From assembly GCF_016135805.1 (NCBI RefSeq), contig NZ_JADWOX010000002.1:434001-498000 (forward strand): a stretch of 64,000 nucleotides of DNA. Direction: 5' to 3'. Made by a program: the position numbers and the translations under genes. The notes beneath the pieces were generated by a model. That model saw only the letters and a list, made by a program, of their open reading frames with translations, ran no database searches and was not told the origin of the DNA. This document shows, piece by piece, positions 1 to 6,862 of the stretch. The DNA comes from Caulobacter hibisci (GTDB lineage Bacteria; Pseudomonadota; Alphaproteobacteria; Caulobacterales; Caulobacteraceae). The first letter of the stretch is position 1; every line of letters begins with the position of its first letter.

Positions 1-1332
1 CCCGGGCGGGGCGTCTTGCAGCACGCGCTTCCAGTGGGCGACGCGCCCGGGACCGGGCGTCAGGAAGCGCTCGCGCGGCGGGAAGGCCTCGGCGGTCGGG
101 CGGAAGGCGCGCAGCAGCGAAGCCATCGGAACCCAGCAGTCGATCTTCGACCAGTCCTCGACGAAGGGGGCGTTGCGATAGGTGCGGCCCTCGTAGGCGA
201 CGGTGCGGTGCGCCGTGACGTCGATGCCCGGAAAGCTGCGCTCGAACAGCGGGATCAGGCGGCGCTCGACCACCAACGACAGGGCGCCGTCGGGCCCCAG
301 GGCCTCGATGACGTCGGGCAGGGTGTTGGCGAACATCACCTCGTCGCCCAGGCCCTGTTCGGCCAGCACCAGCAGGCGCTTGCCGGCCAGGTCCTCGCCC
401 GTCTCCCAGGCGCGGACGGGCATCGGATAGTGCGGCGCGCCGGGCAGGTCGGGGTCGAGGCGGGCCTTGTAGGCGTCCCAGCCGTCGGCCACGCGGCCCA
501 GGGCCAGCAGGATGGTCGAGTGGGCGAAGCGCATGGTCGCCAGGTCCTCGACCGAATCGGCCGAGGCGATACCGGCCTCGCAGTCGGCCAGGGCGCCTTC
601 GACGTCGCCGAGGTCCAGGCGGGCGAAGGCGCGGTTGTGATGGCCCTTGCCGAAGTTCGGGGCCAGGCGAAGCGTCTCGTCGAAGAAGGTGAGGGCGGTG
701 CGGCCCTCGCCGAGGCTGCACATCACCGTGCCCAGGGTGTTCCACAGGGCCGGAACCTCTGGGTTGGCCTGGATCGCGGGCTTGAGCACGTCGATCGCCG
801 CCGATTCCTGGTTCAGGTCGCGTAGGGCGCAGGCCAGGTTGTTGACCCCCTCCAGGTCGCCGGGGCGCTCCTTGAGGTAATGCATGAACAGCTTGGCGGC
901 GATGTCGGGCATCTCCAGCCGGAAGGCCAGGCGGCCCAGATCGCCCGCCACCGCGCCTTCGCTGGGCAGAAGTTGCAGCGCCGCCTCGTAGCACTGCATC
1001 GACGAGGCGAAGTCGCCGAGCTTCTCGCGGGCCACGGCCAGGACGTGCCAAGCCACGCCCGTGCGTTCGTCCTTTTTCAGAGCCTTCAGCGCCTGCTTCT
1101 CGGCGTTGGCGTAGTCGCCGTTCTGCACGGCGACGATGGCCTTGTTGAGCAGCTTTACGCTCTGCTGGTCGCGGACCGCGCGGGCTTCGCGATTCAGCCG
1201 GGCGATCGAATCGGAGGAGGCGGAATCACCCAGTTGCGCGGCCCGCAGGCCCAGATGCACGCCTTGACCGGCCGCCTCGTCGGCGGCGGCGAGGGCGGCG
1301 GCCGAGATTCCTGAGCCGAGATTGCGGGTCAT
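1..1332 (-). CDS. flmG: FlmG/FlbA flagellin glycosyltransferase with TPR domain (3' end outside window)
   Basis: The minus-strand frame opens at ATG 1332-1330 (start MTRNLGSG) and runs 444 codons without a stop to the window edge, so the C-terminus is missing. About the first 280 residues are helical tetratricopeptide repeats (for example AWHVLAVAREKLGDFASSM and WNTLGTVMCSLGEGRTALTF). A glycosyltransferase-like region follows with LLVLAEQGLGDEVMFANTL. In Caulobacter a protein of this build (FlmG, older name FlbA) attaches a pseudaminic-acid-type sugar to flagellins. It is divergent from flbT and lies in the flagellin cluster, which supports the call. The general family is clear; the symbol rests on synteny and domain order. 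Confidence 0.82.
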   Translation of the reverse strand, partial: MTRNLGSGISAAALAAADEAAGQGVHLGLRAAQLGDSASSDSIARLNREARAVRDQQSVKLLNKAIVAVQNGDYANAEKQALKALKKDERTGVAWHVLAVAREKLGDFASSMQCYEAALQLLPSEGAVAGDLGRLAFRLEMPDIAAKLFMHYLKERPGDLEGVNNLACALRDLNQESAAIDVLKPAIQANPEVPALWNTLGTVMCSLGEGRTALTFFDETLRLAPNFGKGHHNRAFARLDLGDVEGALADCEAGIASADSVEDLATMRFAHSTILLALGRVADGWDAYKARLDPDLPGAPHYPMPVRAWETGEDLAGKRLLVLAEQGLGDEVMFANTLPDVIEALGPDGALSLVVERRLIPLFERSFPGIDVTAHRTVAYEGRTYRNAPFVEDWSKIDCWVPMASLLRAFRPTAEAFPPRERFLTPGPGRVAHWKRVLQDAPPG

Positions 1333-1523
1333 GCGGTCACCTTGGCGATTGGGAGGCTTCATCCACTGGGCGAGTATGCTTAATTGAGTCCTAAGCTGCG
1401 ACTTACGGTCGCGCGGTCGGCAATAGGGCGTTAACCCACGGCGACCTAGGGTCCGATCCGAACGCCATTCCGGCGAACCGCCACTATGGCGGACGGGCGC
1501 AGCGATGGAAGGAGCGGCCAAAA

Positions 1524-1949
1524 GTGCCTTTGAAGCTGTCGCTGAAGCCCGGCGAGAAATTCGTGTTGAACGGGGCGGTCGTGCAAAACGGCGATCGTCG
1601 CGGCGTGCTGGTCCTCCAGAACAAGGCCTCGGTGCTGCGTGAGAAGGACATCATGCAGCCGGACCAGGTCACTACGCCATCTCGTCGCATCTACTTCCCG
1701 GTCATGATGATGTATCTGGAAGAAGCTGGAGCGGAAAAATACTACGACGAGTTCGCCACCCGCCTGACCGAGTTCATGGGCGTGGTGCGCAATTCGGCCG
1801 TTCTGGCCGACTGCATCGCGATCTCGAAACACGTCATGGCGCGCGAGTACTACAAGGCGCTCATGCTGAGCCGTAAGCTGATCGATTACGAAGACGAGAG
1901 GTTGGGGAATGTCTCTTCGGGCCTACCAACAGGCGGCGACCAGGACTGA
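1524..1949 (+). CDS. flbT: FlbT, post-transcriptional regulator of flagellin synthesis
   Basis: The product is 141 residues ([20 protein letters not shown]), the usual length of Caulobacter FlbT. FlbT is a small cytoplasmic protein known to act on the 5' untranslated region of flagellin mRNA and lower its translation and stability until the hook is complete. The start is GTG, with AAGGAG about nine bases upstream, which favours it over later ATGs. Its last 41 nt overlap the start of flaF in another frame, so the two are cotranscribed and probably translationally coupled. It is divergent from flmG. Identification from sequence and context is firm. Confidence 0.92.
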   Translation: MPLKLSLKPGEKFVLNGAVVQNGDRRGVLVLQNKASVLREKDIMQPDQVTTPSRRIYFPVMMMYLEEAGAEKYYDEFATRLTEFMGVVRNSAVLADCIAISKHVMAREYYKALMLSRKLIDYEDERLGNVSSGLPTGGDQD

Positions 1950-2271
1950 GAATCCGCGTGAGGTCGAGTACCGTCTGTTCGGACAGGTGACTCGGGCCCT
2001 CATGGAGGCTTCCCAGGCTGACGAGAGCGATATCCAGACGCGCATCAAGGCGCTGGACTGGAACCGTCGTGTCTGGTCGGCGCTGGCGACCGATTGCGCG
2101 CTGCCTGAGAACACCATGACGAAAGAGCTCCGCGCGAGCATCATCTCGCTGAGCATCTGGGTGGGTCGCCACTCGAGCCTGGTCATGCGCAAGGAAGAGG
2201 ACTTCGAGCCTCTGATCGAGATCAACCGCATGATCATGCAGGGGCTGGCCGGCCGCGCCGAAGCGGCCTGA
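1909..2271 (+). CDS. flaF: FlaF, flagellin synthesis/secretion activator
   Basis: The 120-residue product ([20 protein letters not shown]) is a typical FlaF, a small alpha-helical protein of alphaproteobacteria. FlaF is required for flagellin production and secretion and opposes FlbT. The ATG lies inside flbT, giving a 41-nt out-of-frame overlap, so stoichiometry with FlbT may be set by coupling. A strong hairpin terminator follows 67 bases after the stop and separates flbT-flaF from the flagellin genes. The typical Y-X-A-A helix at the N-terminus and the WxGRHSSLV region support the family. Confidence 0.92.
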   Translation: MSLRAYQQAATRTENPREVEYRLFGQVTRALMEASQADESDIQTRIKALDWNRRVWSALATDCALPENTMTKELRASIISLSIWVGRHSSLVMRKEEDFEPLIEINRMIMQGLAGRAEAA

Positions 2272-2337
2272 TCCCACGCCCTCCGGCATCCCACGGCGCC
2301 GCTCGGCGCCGATTGCCGCCTCTCCCGGAAAAACCTG

Positions 2338-2376
2338 CCGCCCGGCGAATGTTGCATTCGCCGGGCGGTTTCGTTT
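2338..2376 (+). terminator. Intrinsic terminator after flaF
   Basis: A perfect 14-bp stem (2338-2351 with 2355-2368) has a three-base loop and is followed by TTTCGTTT. It ends the flbT-flaF transcript ahead of the first sigma-54 flagellin promoter. Confidence 0.8.
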
Positions 2377-2405
2377 CCGGTCTGCCGCTTCACATTTCCC
2401 TTTAA

Positions 2406-2418
2406 TTTCAAGGCATTG
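2406..2418 (+). promoter_or_regulatory. IHF-like site upstream of first flagellin promoter
   Basis: TTTCAAGGCATTG matches the IHF consensus WATCAA-N4-TTR with one mismatch. It ends 26 bases before the -24 element at 2445. The second flagellin promoter has the same TTTCAA-N4-TTR arrangement at nearly the same distance, which makes chance less likely. Caulobacter sigma-54 flagellar promoters are known to use IHF between enhancer and promoter. Confidence 0.45.
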
Positions 2419-2444
2419 CGATTTGGCGCCGAGGTGGTCCGAGC

Positions 2445-2459
2445 TGGCCCGCCGCTTGC
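2445..2459 (+). promoter_or_regulatory. Sigma-54 promoter of first flagellin gene
   Basis: TGGCCC-GCCGC-TTGC is a near-perfect -24/-12 element with GG and GC in the required spacing. It predicts a transcript start near 2470, right at the first leader hairpin. Late Caulobacter flagellin genes are known to be sigma-54 dependent. Confidence 0.85.
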
Positions 2460-2470
2460 GATGGTTCCCG

Positions 2471-2501
2471 CGGGCAAAACGCCCGGCCGGCAAAATGCCG
2501 G
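2471..2501 (+). promoter_or_regulatory. Tandem leader hairpins of first flagellin mRNA
   Basis: Two adjacent 5-bp hairpins occur: CGGGC-AAAAC-GCCCG at 2471-2485 and CCGGC-AAAAT-GCCGG at 2487-2501. Both put an A-rich pentaloop on a GC stem, and they sit at the predicted mRNA 5' end. The second flagellin gene has the same loop pair. A FlbT-responsive mRNA element is the natural inference, since FlbT is known to act on the flagellin 5' leader. Confidence 0.65.
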
Positions 2502-2528
2502 GGCTCTCCACCAAAACGGTAGGTTCCT

Positions 2529-3353
2529 ATGATCGCCAACTCCATCAACACCAATGCCGGCGCGATGATCGCGCTGCAGAACCTGAACGCCACCAACTCG
2601 GAGCTGACCACCACCCAGCAACGCATCAACACCGGCAAGAAGATCTCGAGCGCTAAGGACAACGGCGCGATCTGGTCGATGGCTGAAATGCAGAGCGCGA
2701 CGTCGAGCTCGTTGAACGCCGTGAAGGATTCTCTCCAGCGCGGTCAGTCGACGATCGATGTTGCTCTGGCTGCAGGCGACACCGTCACCGATCTGCTGGG
2801 CAAGATGAAGGAAAAGGCTCTGGCCGCCTCCGACACCTCGCTCAACACCGCCTCGTTCAACGCCCTGAAGGCGGACTTCGACTCGCTGCGTGACCAGATC
2901 ACGAAAGCGGTGACGAATGCCAAGTTCAACGGCGCCAGCGTTGTCGACGGTTCGACGACCAAGCTCGAGTTCCTCGCGAACGAAACGGGCTCGGCCTTCA
3001 CCGTCTCCTCGCGGACCCTGTCCCTCACGGGCATCGGTCTGTCGGCGACCACGAGCTTCACGAGCGCCGCCGCCGCCAAGACGATGATCGCCACGATCGA
3101 CACTTCGCTGCAGACGACGACGAACAAGCTGGCTTCGCTCGGCACCAACTCGGTCGGCCTGGACATGCACTTGACCTTCATGGGCAAGCTGCAGGACAGC
3201 CTGGACGCGGGTGTCGGCAACCTCGTCGATGCGGACATGGCCAAGGAAAGCGCCAAGCTGCAGTCGCTGCAAACCAAGCAGCAACTGGGCGTGCAGGCAC
3301 TGTCCATCGCCAACCAGGCGCCCCAGTCGATCATGTCCCTGTTCAAGGGCTGA
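2529..3353 (+). CDS. fljL: Flagellin (FljL-like)
   Basis: The 274-residue product carries both conserved flagellin ends. The N-terminal D0/D1 region reads [20 protein letters not shown] and [14 protein letters not shown]. The C-terminal D1/D0 region reads [20 protein letters not shown] and ends MSLFKG. The variable middle is short, as in Caulobacter flagellins. It follows a sigma-54 promoter and a structured leader, and TAGG lies just before the ATG. It is about 80% identical by eye to the next flagellin. The symbol is assigned by position in the cluster; which copy is FljL and which FljK is not certain from sequence alone. Confidence 0.9.
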   Translation: MIANSINTNAGAMIALQNLNATNSELTTTQQRINTGKKISSAKDNGAIWSMAEMQSATSSSLNAVKDSLQRGQSTIDVALAAGDTVTDLLGKMKEKALAASDTSLNTASFNALKADFDSLRDQITKAVTNAKFNGASVVDGSTTKLEFLANETGSAFTVSSRTLSLTGIGLSATTSFTSAAAAKTMIATIDTSLQTTTNKLASLGTNSVGLDMHLTFMGKLQDSLDAGVGNLVDADMAKESAKLQSLQTKQQLGVQALSIANQAPQSIMSLFKG

Positions 3354-3380
3354 TCGAAGAAGCGCCAGAGCGGCGGCAAG

Positions 3381-3420
3381 CGCCGGGCGATCGCAAGATC
3401 GCCCGGCGTTTTCTTTTTTT
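3381..3420 (+). terminator. Intrinsic terminator after first flagellin
   Basis: A perfect 12-bp stem (3381-3392 with 3397-3408) has a GCAA tetraloop and is followed by a T-rich run to 3420. It ends the monocistronic flagellin transcript. Confidence 0.88.
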
Positions 3421-3472
3421 CCGATCAGGTTCCGTGGGCGGACTTTCGGTGAGCACTGGTCGATTTTCAGAT

Positions 3473-3519
3473 GGGCAAAACGGTCGCATCTGCTGAAACC
3501 TGCCCGGCAAATATTGCCG
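3473..3519 (+). repeat. Probable decayed copy of the flagellin leader hairpin pair
   Basis: GGGCAAAACGG at 3473-3483 and CGGCAA-ATA-TTGCCG at 3505-3519 echo the two leader hairpins at 2471-2501, in the same order but further apart. No open frame resembling a flagellin start follows, and the live promoter of the next gene lies 100 bases downstream. It looks like the remnant of a lost or duplicated flagellin promoter-leader region. Confidence 0.4.
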
Positions 3520-3585
3520 ACGGGCGCTCAAAGTAGGCAGGAAGTGCCGGGTGACGGCATCCTAAACGAACATATAACGCAGTAA

Positions 3586-3598
3586 TTTCAACGACTTA
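3586..3598 (+). promoter_or_regulatory. IHF-like site upstream of second flagellin promoter
   Basis: TTTCAACGACTTA matches WATCAA-N4-TTR with one mismatch, the same mismatch as in the site at 2406. It lies in an AT-rich patch and ends 25 bases before the -24 element at 3624. Confidence 0.45.
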
Positions 3599-3623
3599 AA
3601 AATTTTGCGCGAGTGGGCAGGTT

Positions 3624-3638
3624 TGGCCCGGTAGTTGC
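3624..3638 (+). promoter_or_regulatory. Sigma-54 promoter of second flagellin gene
   Basis: TGGCCC-GGTAG-TTGC is a near-perfect -24/-12 element. It predicts a transcript start near 3649-3651, immediately before the leader hairpins. Confidence 0.85.
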
Positions 3639-3651
3639 TTCCTAGTTCAGC

Positions 3652-3681
3652 GAGCAAAACGCTCCCGGCAGTCAAAATGAC
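3652..3681 (+). promoter_or_regulatory. Tandem leader hairpins of second flagellin mRNA
   Basis: GAGC-AAAAC-GCTC at 3652-3664 and the weaker GTC-AAAAT-GAC at 3671-3681 repeat the loop pair and order of the first flagellin leader. The stems differ in sequence while the loops are identical, the pattern expected of a conserved RNA element rather than simple duplication. Confidence 0.6.
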
Positions 3682-3713
3682 GTCGGACAACCTGAAATAG
3701 GAACATATTCGTT

Positions 3714-4535
3714 ATGGCGCTGAACAGCATCAACACGAACTCGGGCGCGATGATCGCCCTGCAAAACCTGAACTCGACCAACAGCGATCTCGCCGTTACG
3801 CAACAGCGTATCAACACCGGCAAGAAGATCGGTAGCGCCAAAGACAACGGCGCCATCTGGGCCACCGCCAAGAACCAGTCGGCCACCGCCTCCTCGATGA
3901 ACGCCGTGAAGGACTCGCTGCAACGCGGTCAATCCACGATCGACGTCGCTCTGGCCGCCGGCGACACCGTCACGGACCTGCTCGGCAAGATGAAGGAAAA
4001 GGCCCTGGCCGCTTCCGACACCTCGCTGAACACTGCCTCGTTCAACGCTCTGAAGTCTGACTTCACCTCGCTGCGCGACCAGATCACCAAGGCCGTGAGC
4101 AACGCCAAGTTCAACGGCGCCAGCATCATCGACGGTTCGACCACGAAGCTCAGCTTCCTGGCCAACTCGGACGGCACCGCCATCACGGTGAACTCCAAGA
4201 CCCTGTCGCTGGCTGGTATCGGCCTGAGCACCAGCACCACCTTCGCGGACGCCGCTGCTGCCAAGACGATGATTGCGACCATCGACACGGCCCTGCAAAC
4301 GACGACCAACAAGCTGGCTTCGCTGGGCACCAGCTCGACCGGCCTGGACACCCACCTGACCTTCGTCGGCAAGCTGCAAGACAGCCTCGACGCGGGCGTG
4401 GGCAACCTGGTCGACGCCGACCTGGCCAAGGAAAGCGCCAAGCTCCAAGCTCTGCAAACCAAGCAGCAGCTCGGCATCCAGGCGCTGTCTATCGCCAACC
4501 AGTCGACCGGTACGGTCCTGAGCCTGTTCCGATAA
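3714..4535 (+). CDS. fljK: Flagellin (FljK-like, main 25-kDa type)
   Basis: This 273-residue flagellin has the conserved N-terminus [20 protein letters not shown] and C-terminus [20 protein letters not shown], ending SLFR. It differs from the upstream flagellin mainly in the central surface region. The gene has its own sigma-54 promoter, structured leader and terminator, so it is transcribed alone. FljK is the major filament flagellin in Caulobacter and the known target of FlbT control through its mRNA leader. The FljK/FljL naming is by order only. Confidence 0.9.
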   Translation: MALNSINTNSGAMIALQNLNSTNSDLAVTQQRINTGKKIGSAKDNGAIWATAKNQSATASSMNAVKDSLQRGQSTIDVALAAGDTVTDLLGKMKEKALAASDTSLNTASFNALKSDFTSLRDQITKAVSNAKFNGASIIDGSTTKLSFLANSDGTAITVNSKTLSLAGIGLSTSTTFADAAAAKTMIATIDTALQTTTNKLASLGTSSTGLDTHLTFVGKLQDSLDAGVGNLVDADLAKESAKLQALQTKQQLGIQALSIANQSTGTVLSLFR

Positions 4536-4545
4536 GGAACGAGCA

Positions 4546-4580
4546 GGGGGCGGTCCTCACGGGCCGCCCCCGCCTTTCTT
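4546..4580 (+). terminator. Intrinsic terminator after second flagellin
   Basis: An 8-bp GC stem (4546-4553 with 4564-4571) is followed by GCCTTTCTTC. It sits directly after the flagellin stop. Confidence 0.7.
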
Positions 4581-4631
4581 CGGCCTTCGCCGGGGAGGGG
4601 ATAACAGAGGCGCCGCCGAGAACCGGCGGCG

Positions 4632-4994
4632 ATGGGAGAGATGGAAAGCCAAGCCGCGCTGACGGCTCCTGTTCAAGAGATGTCCGCGCAAAACCCGATC
4701 GTTCCGCCCACCGTCCCAGGCAAGACCTCGGACGGCGAAGTCGTGTCCGACGTCCGCCAGGCCGAGGCCCGCAAGGGCTCCGCCAGCGCCGCCGAGCAGA
4801 AGGTCGACAACGGCCCTCAGCCGGGCGACCTGCGCCTGGTGATCGAGGAGGACGCCGACAGCGGCGTCTACGTCTACAAGACGGTCGACCGGCGCACCGG
4901 CGAGACGCTGAAGCAGTACCCGCGTGAAGACGTGTTGAGGTTCAAGGACAACGCGTCCTACGGCCCCGGCGCGATCTATGACGGCCTGACCTAG
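4632..4994 (+). CDS. flaG: FlaG family protein
   Basis: The 120-residue product has a disordered, Pro/Ala-rich first half. Its C-terminal half has the FlaG pattern LRLVIEEDADSGVYVYKTVD followed by RRTGETLKQYPREDVLRF. FlaG proteins are small flagellar accessory proteins linked to filament length or assembly in other bacteria; the exact role in Caulobacter is not settled. The gene lies between two flagellin genes, as in the Caulobacter cluster. A second ATG at 4641 is possible but has GGGAGA too close in front, so the first ATG is used. Confidence 0.8.
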   Translation: MGEMESQAALTAPVQEMSAQNPIVPPTVPGKTSDGEVVSDVRQAEARKGSASAAEQKVDNGPQPGDLRLVIEEDADSGVYVYKTVDRRTGETLKQYPREDVLRFKDNASYGPGAIYDGLT

Positions 4995-5167
4995 GGGCGT
5001 TCGCGCCCAAAGGCCTGTCGAGCAAGGGTTTTCCGGATCACGCTTGCGGCGCGACGTCGCAGGCGCGTTATGGTTTACGCGCGTTAACCATATTCTTACT
5101 CCCTCAGCCGCAAGTTCACGGTCGATCCGCTCGGCCGCCGAATCGCGTACCGAGCTCCCTCGTAAGT

Positions 5168-5181
5168 CGGCGAGAACGCCG
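5168..5181 (+). promoter_or_regulatory. Small hairpin in leader of third flagellin
   Basis: CGGCG-AGAA-CGCCG forms a 5-bp hairpin just ahead of the GGAG ribosome-binding site. It is a single hairpin with a different loop from the AAAAC/AAAAU pair of the other two flagellins. Confidence 0.35.
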
Positions 5182-5194
5182 TTCGGAGATCGTG

Positions 5195-6031
5195 ATGACG
5201 CTGAGCGTGAACACCAATCAGCCTGCGCTGATCGCCCTGCAGAATCTGAACAAGACCAACGACGAGATGCAGGGCGTCCAGACCCGCATCAACACCGGCC
5301 TTGCGATCTCGAGCGCCAAGGACAACGCCGCCGTCTGGTCGATCGCCCAGGACCAGCAGGCCGACCGTTCGGCCCTGTCCTCGGTCAAGATCAGCCTCGA
5401 CCGCGCCACCTCGATCGCCGACGTCGCCCTGACCGCCGGCGAGACGGTCTCCGACCTGCTCAACCAGATGCGCGAGAAGGTGGTCGCGGCCAAGGACAGC
5501 TCGCTGTCGACCTCGTCGCGCAAGGCCCTCGACGCCGATTTCCAGGGGCTGCTGAGCAACCTGAGCCAGGTTGTCGACAGCGCCACCTTCGACGGCGCCA
5601 ACATCCTCAACGGCAGCCAGACCAGCGCCATCACCTTCCTGGCCGACGCCGACGCCCAGACGGTCATCTCGCTGAACCTGCAGACCCTGTCGCTGGGCAG
5701 CCCCAACAACAGCCTGGTCGCCGGCGACAGCATCTCGACCCTGACCCAGGCCACCAACGTCCTGGCGCGTCTCGACGCGACCATCGCCTCGGTCAACCAG
5801 GCGGTCGGTTCGATCGGCTCGCAGGCCAAGCAGATCGACGGCCACAACACCTTCGTCTCGAAGCTTTCGGACGTGCTGGAGACCGGCGTGGGCAACCTCG
5901 TCGACGCCGACATGGCCAAGGAAAGCGCCCGCCTGCAGGCCCTCCAGGTCAAGCAGCAGCTCGGCGCCCAGGCGCTGTCGATCGCCAACGGCGCGCCGCA
6001 ACTGATCCTGTCGCTGTTCGGCAATAGCTAA
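5195..6031 (+). CDS. fljJ: Divergent flagellin (FljJ-like)
   Basis: This 278-residue flagellin keeps the family ends ([40 protein letters not shown]; end ILSLFGNS) but is clearly less like the other two than they are like each other. In Caulobacter the separate 29-kDa flagellin FljJ acts mainly in regulation, working with FlbT to hold back flagellin translation until it is secreted. The gene lacks the sigma-54 element and paired hairpins of its neighbours, which fits a different control. ATG 5195 is preferred to GTG 5192 because GGAG lies six bases before it. Confidence 0.85.
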   Translation: MTLSVNTNQPALIALQNLNKTNDEMQGVQTRINTGLAISSAKDNAAVWSIAQDQQADRSALSSVKISLDRATSIADVALTAGETVSDLLNQMREKVVAAKDSSLSTSSRKALDADFQGLLSNLSQVVDSATFDGANILNGSQTSAITFLADADAQTVISLNLQTLSLGSPNNSLVAGDSISTLTQATNVLARLDATIASVNQAVGSIGSQAKQIDGHNTFVSKLSDVLETGVGNLVDADMAKESARLQALQVKQQLGAQALSIANGAPQLILSLFGNS

Positions 6032-6120
6032 GGCGCTCGAAGCCTAGGCATGCGCGCCTGACGACGCGCCGCGCGCCGCAAATATCCGCGAGCGTCGCTC
6101 TCCTAACGTAATTGTACGAT

Positions 6121-6152
6121 AGAACGCCGGTCTTGCCCTAGGCCGGCGTTCT
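6121..6152 (+). terminator. Terminator-like hairpin after third flagellin
   Basis: A perfect 10-bp stem (6121-6130 with 6143-6152) has a 12-base loop. No T-run follows, so it could stop transcription inefficiently or protect the mRNA 3' end. Confidence 0.4.
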
Positions 6153-6201
6153 GCACGTCGGTACTGTTACCCAGGGCGATGTGTGTGGGGATTCGCGCGG
6201 C

Positions 6202-6756
6202 ATGATCGATCTGCGGGACTTGAAGGACGAAGACGAGGCGGTGCTGTTTCGCTGGCGCGCCGAGCCCGAGGTCGATCGCTGGATGTCCGACGCGGCGTTC
6301 CCCAGCCGCGACGCCCACGCCGCCTGGTTCGAGGCGCTGCGCCGCGATCCCGACATGCAGGGCTGGATGATCGTGCGGGGCGGCGAGCCGGCCGGCCTGC
6401 TGACCCTGACGGGCCTTTTGTCGCACCATCGCCGCGCCGGCTGGAACTGGTTCGTCGGCGCCGCCGACGCCCGCCGTCGCGGGGTAGGGCGGGCCGCCCA
6501 GGTGCTGGGTCTCGACAAGGCCTTTGGCGAGCTGGGCCTGCACAAGGTCTTCGCCGAGGTCATGGCCGACAACGACGCGGCGCTAAAGGCCCAGTCCGCC
6601 TCGGGTTTCCGCCGCGAAGGCTATCTGCGAGGCCACGTGCTGAAGAACGGCGAGCCGCGCGACGTGGTGCTGCTGGGCATCCTCGCCGAGGAGTGGGCGA
6701 TCCTGCGCGAAGAGGCCCGGCGCTCGCTCAGCGACGCCCACCTGATCGCGGCCTGA
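6202..6756 (+). CDS. flmH: FlmH-like GNAT N-acetyltransferase for flagellin sugar
   Basis: The 184-residue product (MIDLRDLKDEDEAVLFRWR) is a GNAT acetyltransferase. The acetyl-CoA loop is RRRGVGRAAQVLGLD, followed by the usual HKVFAEVMADNDAALKAQSA segment. The start of the domain resembles PseH/FlmH enzymes, which acetylate the amino sugar intermediate of pseudaminic-acid synthesis. Position next to the flagellins and opposite flmG supports a part in flagellin glycosylation. A GTG at 6181 would add seven residues; ATG 6202 is used because the domain begins there and GGGG precedes it. A general GNAT call is secure, the substrate is inferred. Confidence 0.75.
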   Translation: MIDLRDLKDEDEAVLFRWRAEPEVDRWMSDAAFPSRDAHAAWFEALRRDPDMQGWMIVRGGEPAGLLTLTGLLSHHRRAGWNWFVGAADARRRGVGRAAQVLGLDKAFGELGLHKVFAEVMADNDAALKAQSASGFRREGYLRGHVLKNGEPRDVVLLGILAEEWAILREEARRSLSDAHLIAA

Positions 6757-6862
6757 TCTGGGGCCTCGGGCCGAATTCGATTCACACGTCTTAACGAAAC
6801 GTCAGCGTTCATAACCGTAGATTGCCGCTGTGTGGCGCATTGCGCCTTCCGTGGAAGCTGTC

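Noticed and set aside
1923-3284. Long minus-strand frames across flaF and the first flagellin
   Set aside because: They span a sigma-54 promoter and terminator and oppose clear plus-strand genes; composition is that of antisense shadows.
5034-5060. CCGGATCACGCTTGC near 5036 as a sigma-54 promoter for the third flagellin
   Set aside because: The spacing between GG and GC is nine rather than ten bases and the TGGC core is missing.
6825-6850. TGGCGCATTGC as a sigma-54 promoter for flaEY
   Set aside because: There is no correctly spaced -12 GC after the -24 GG, and it overlaps the possible start region.
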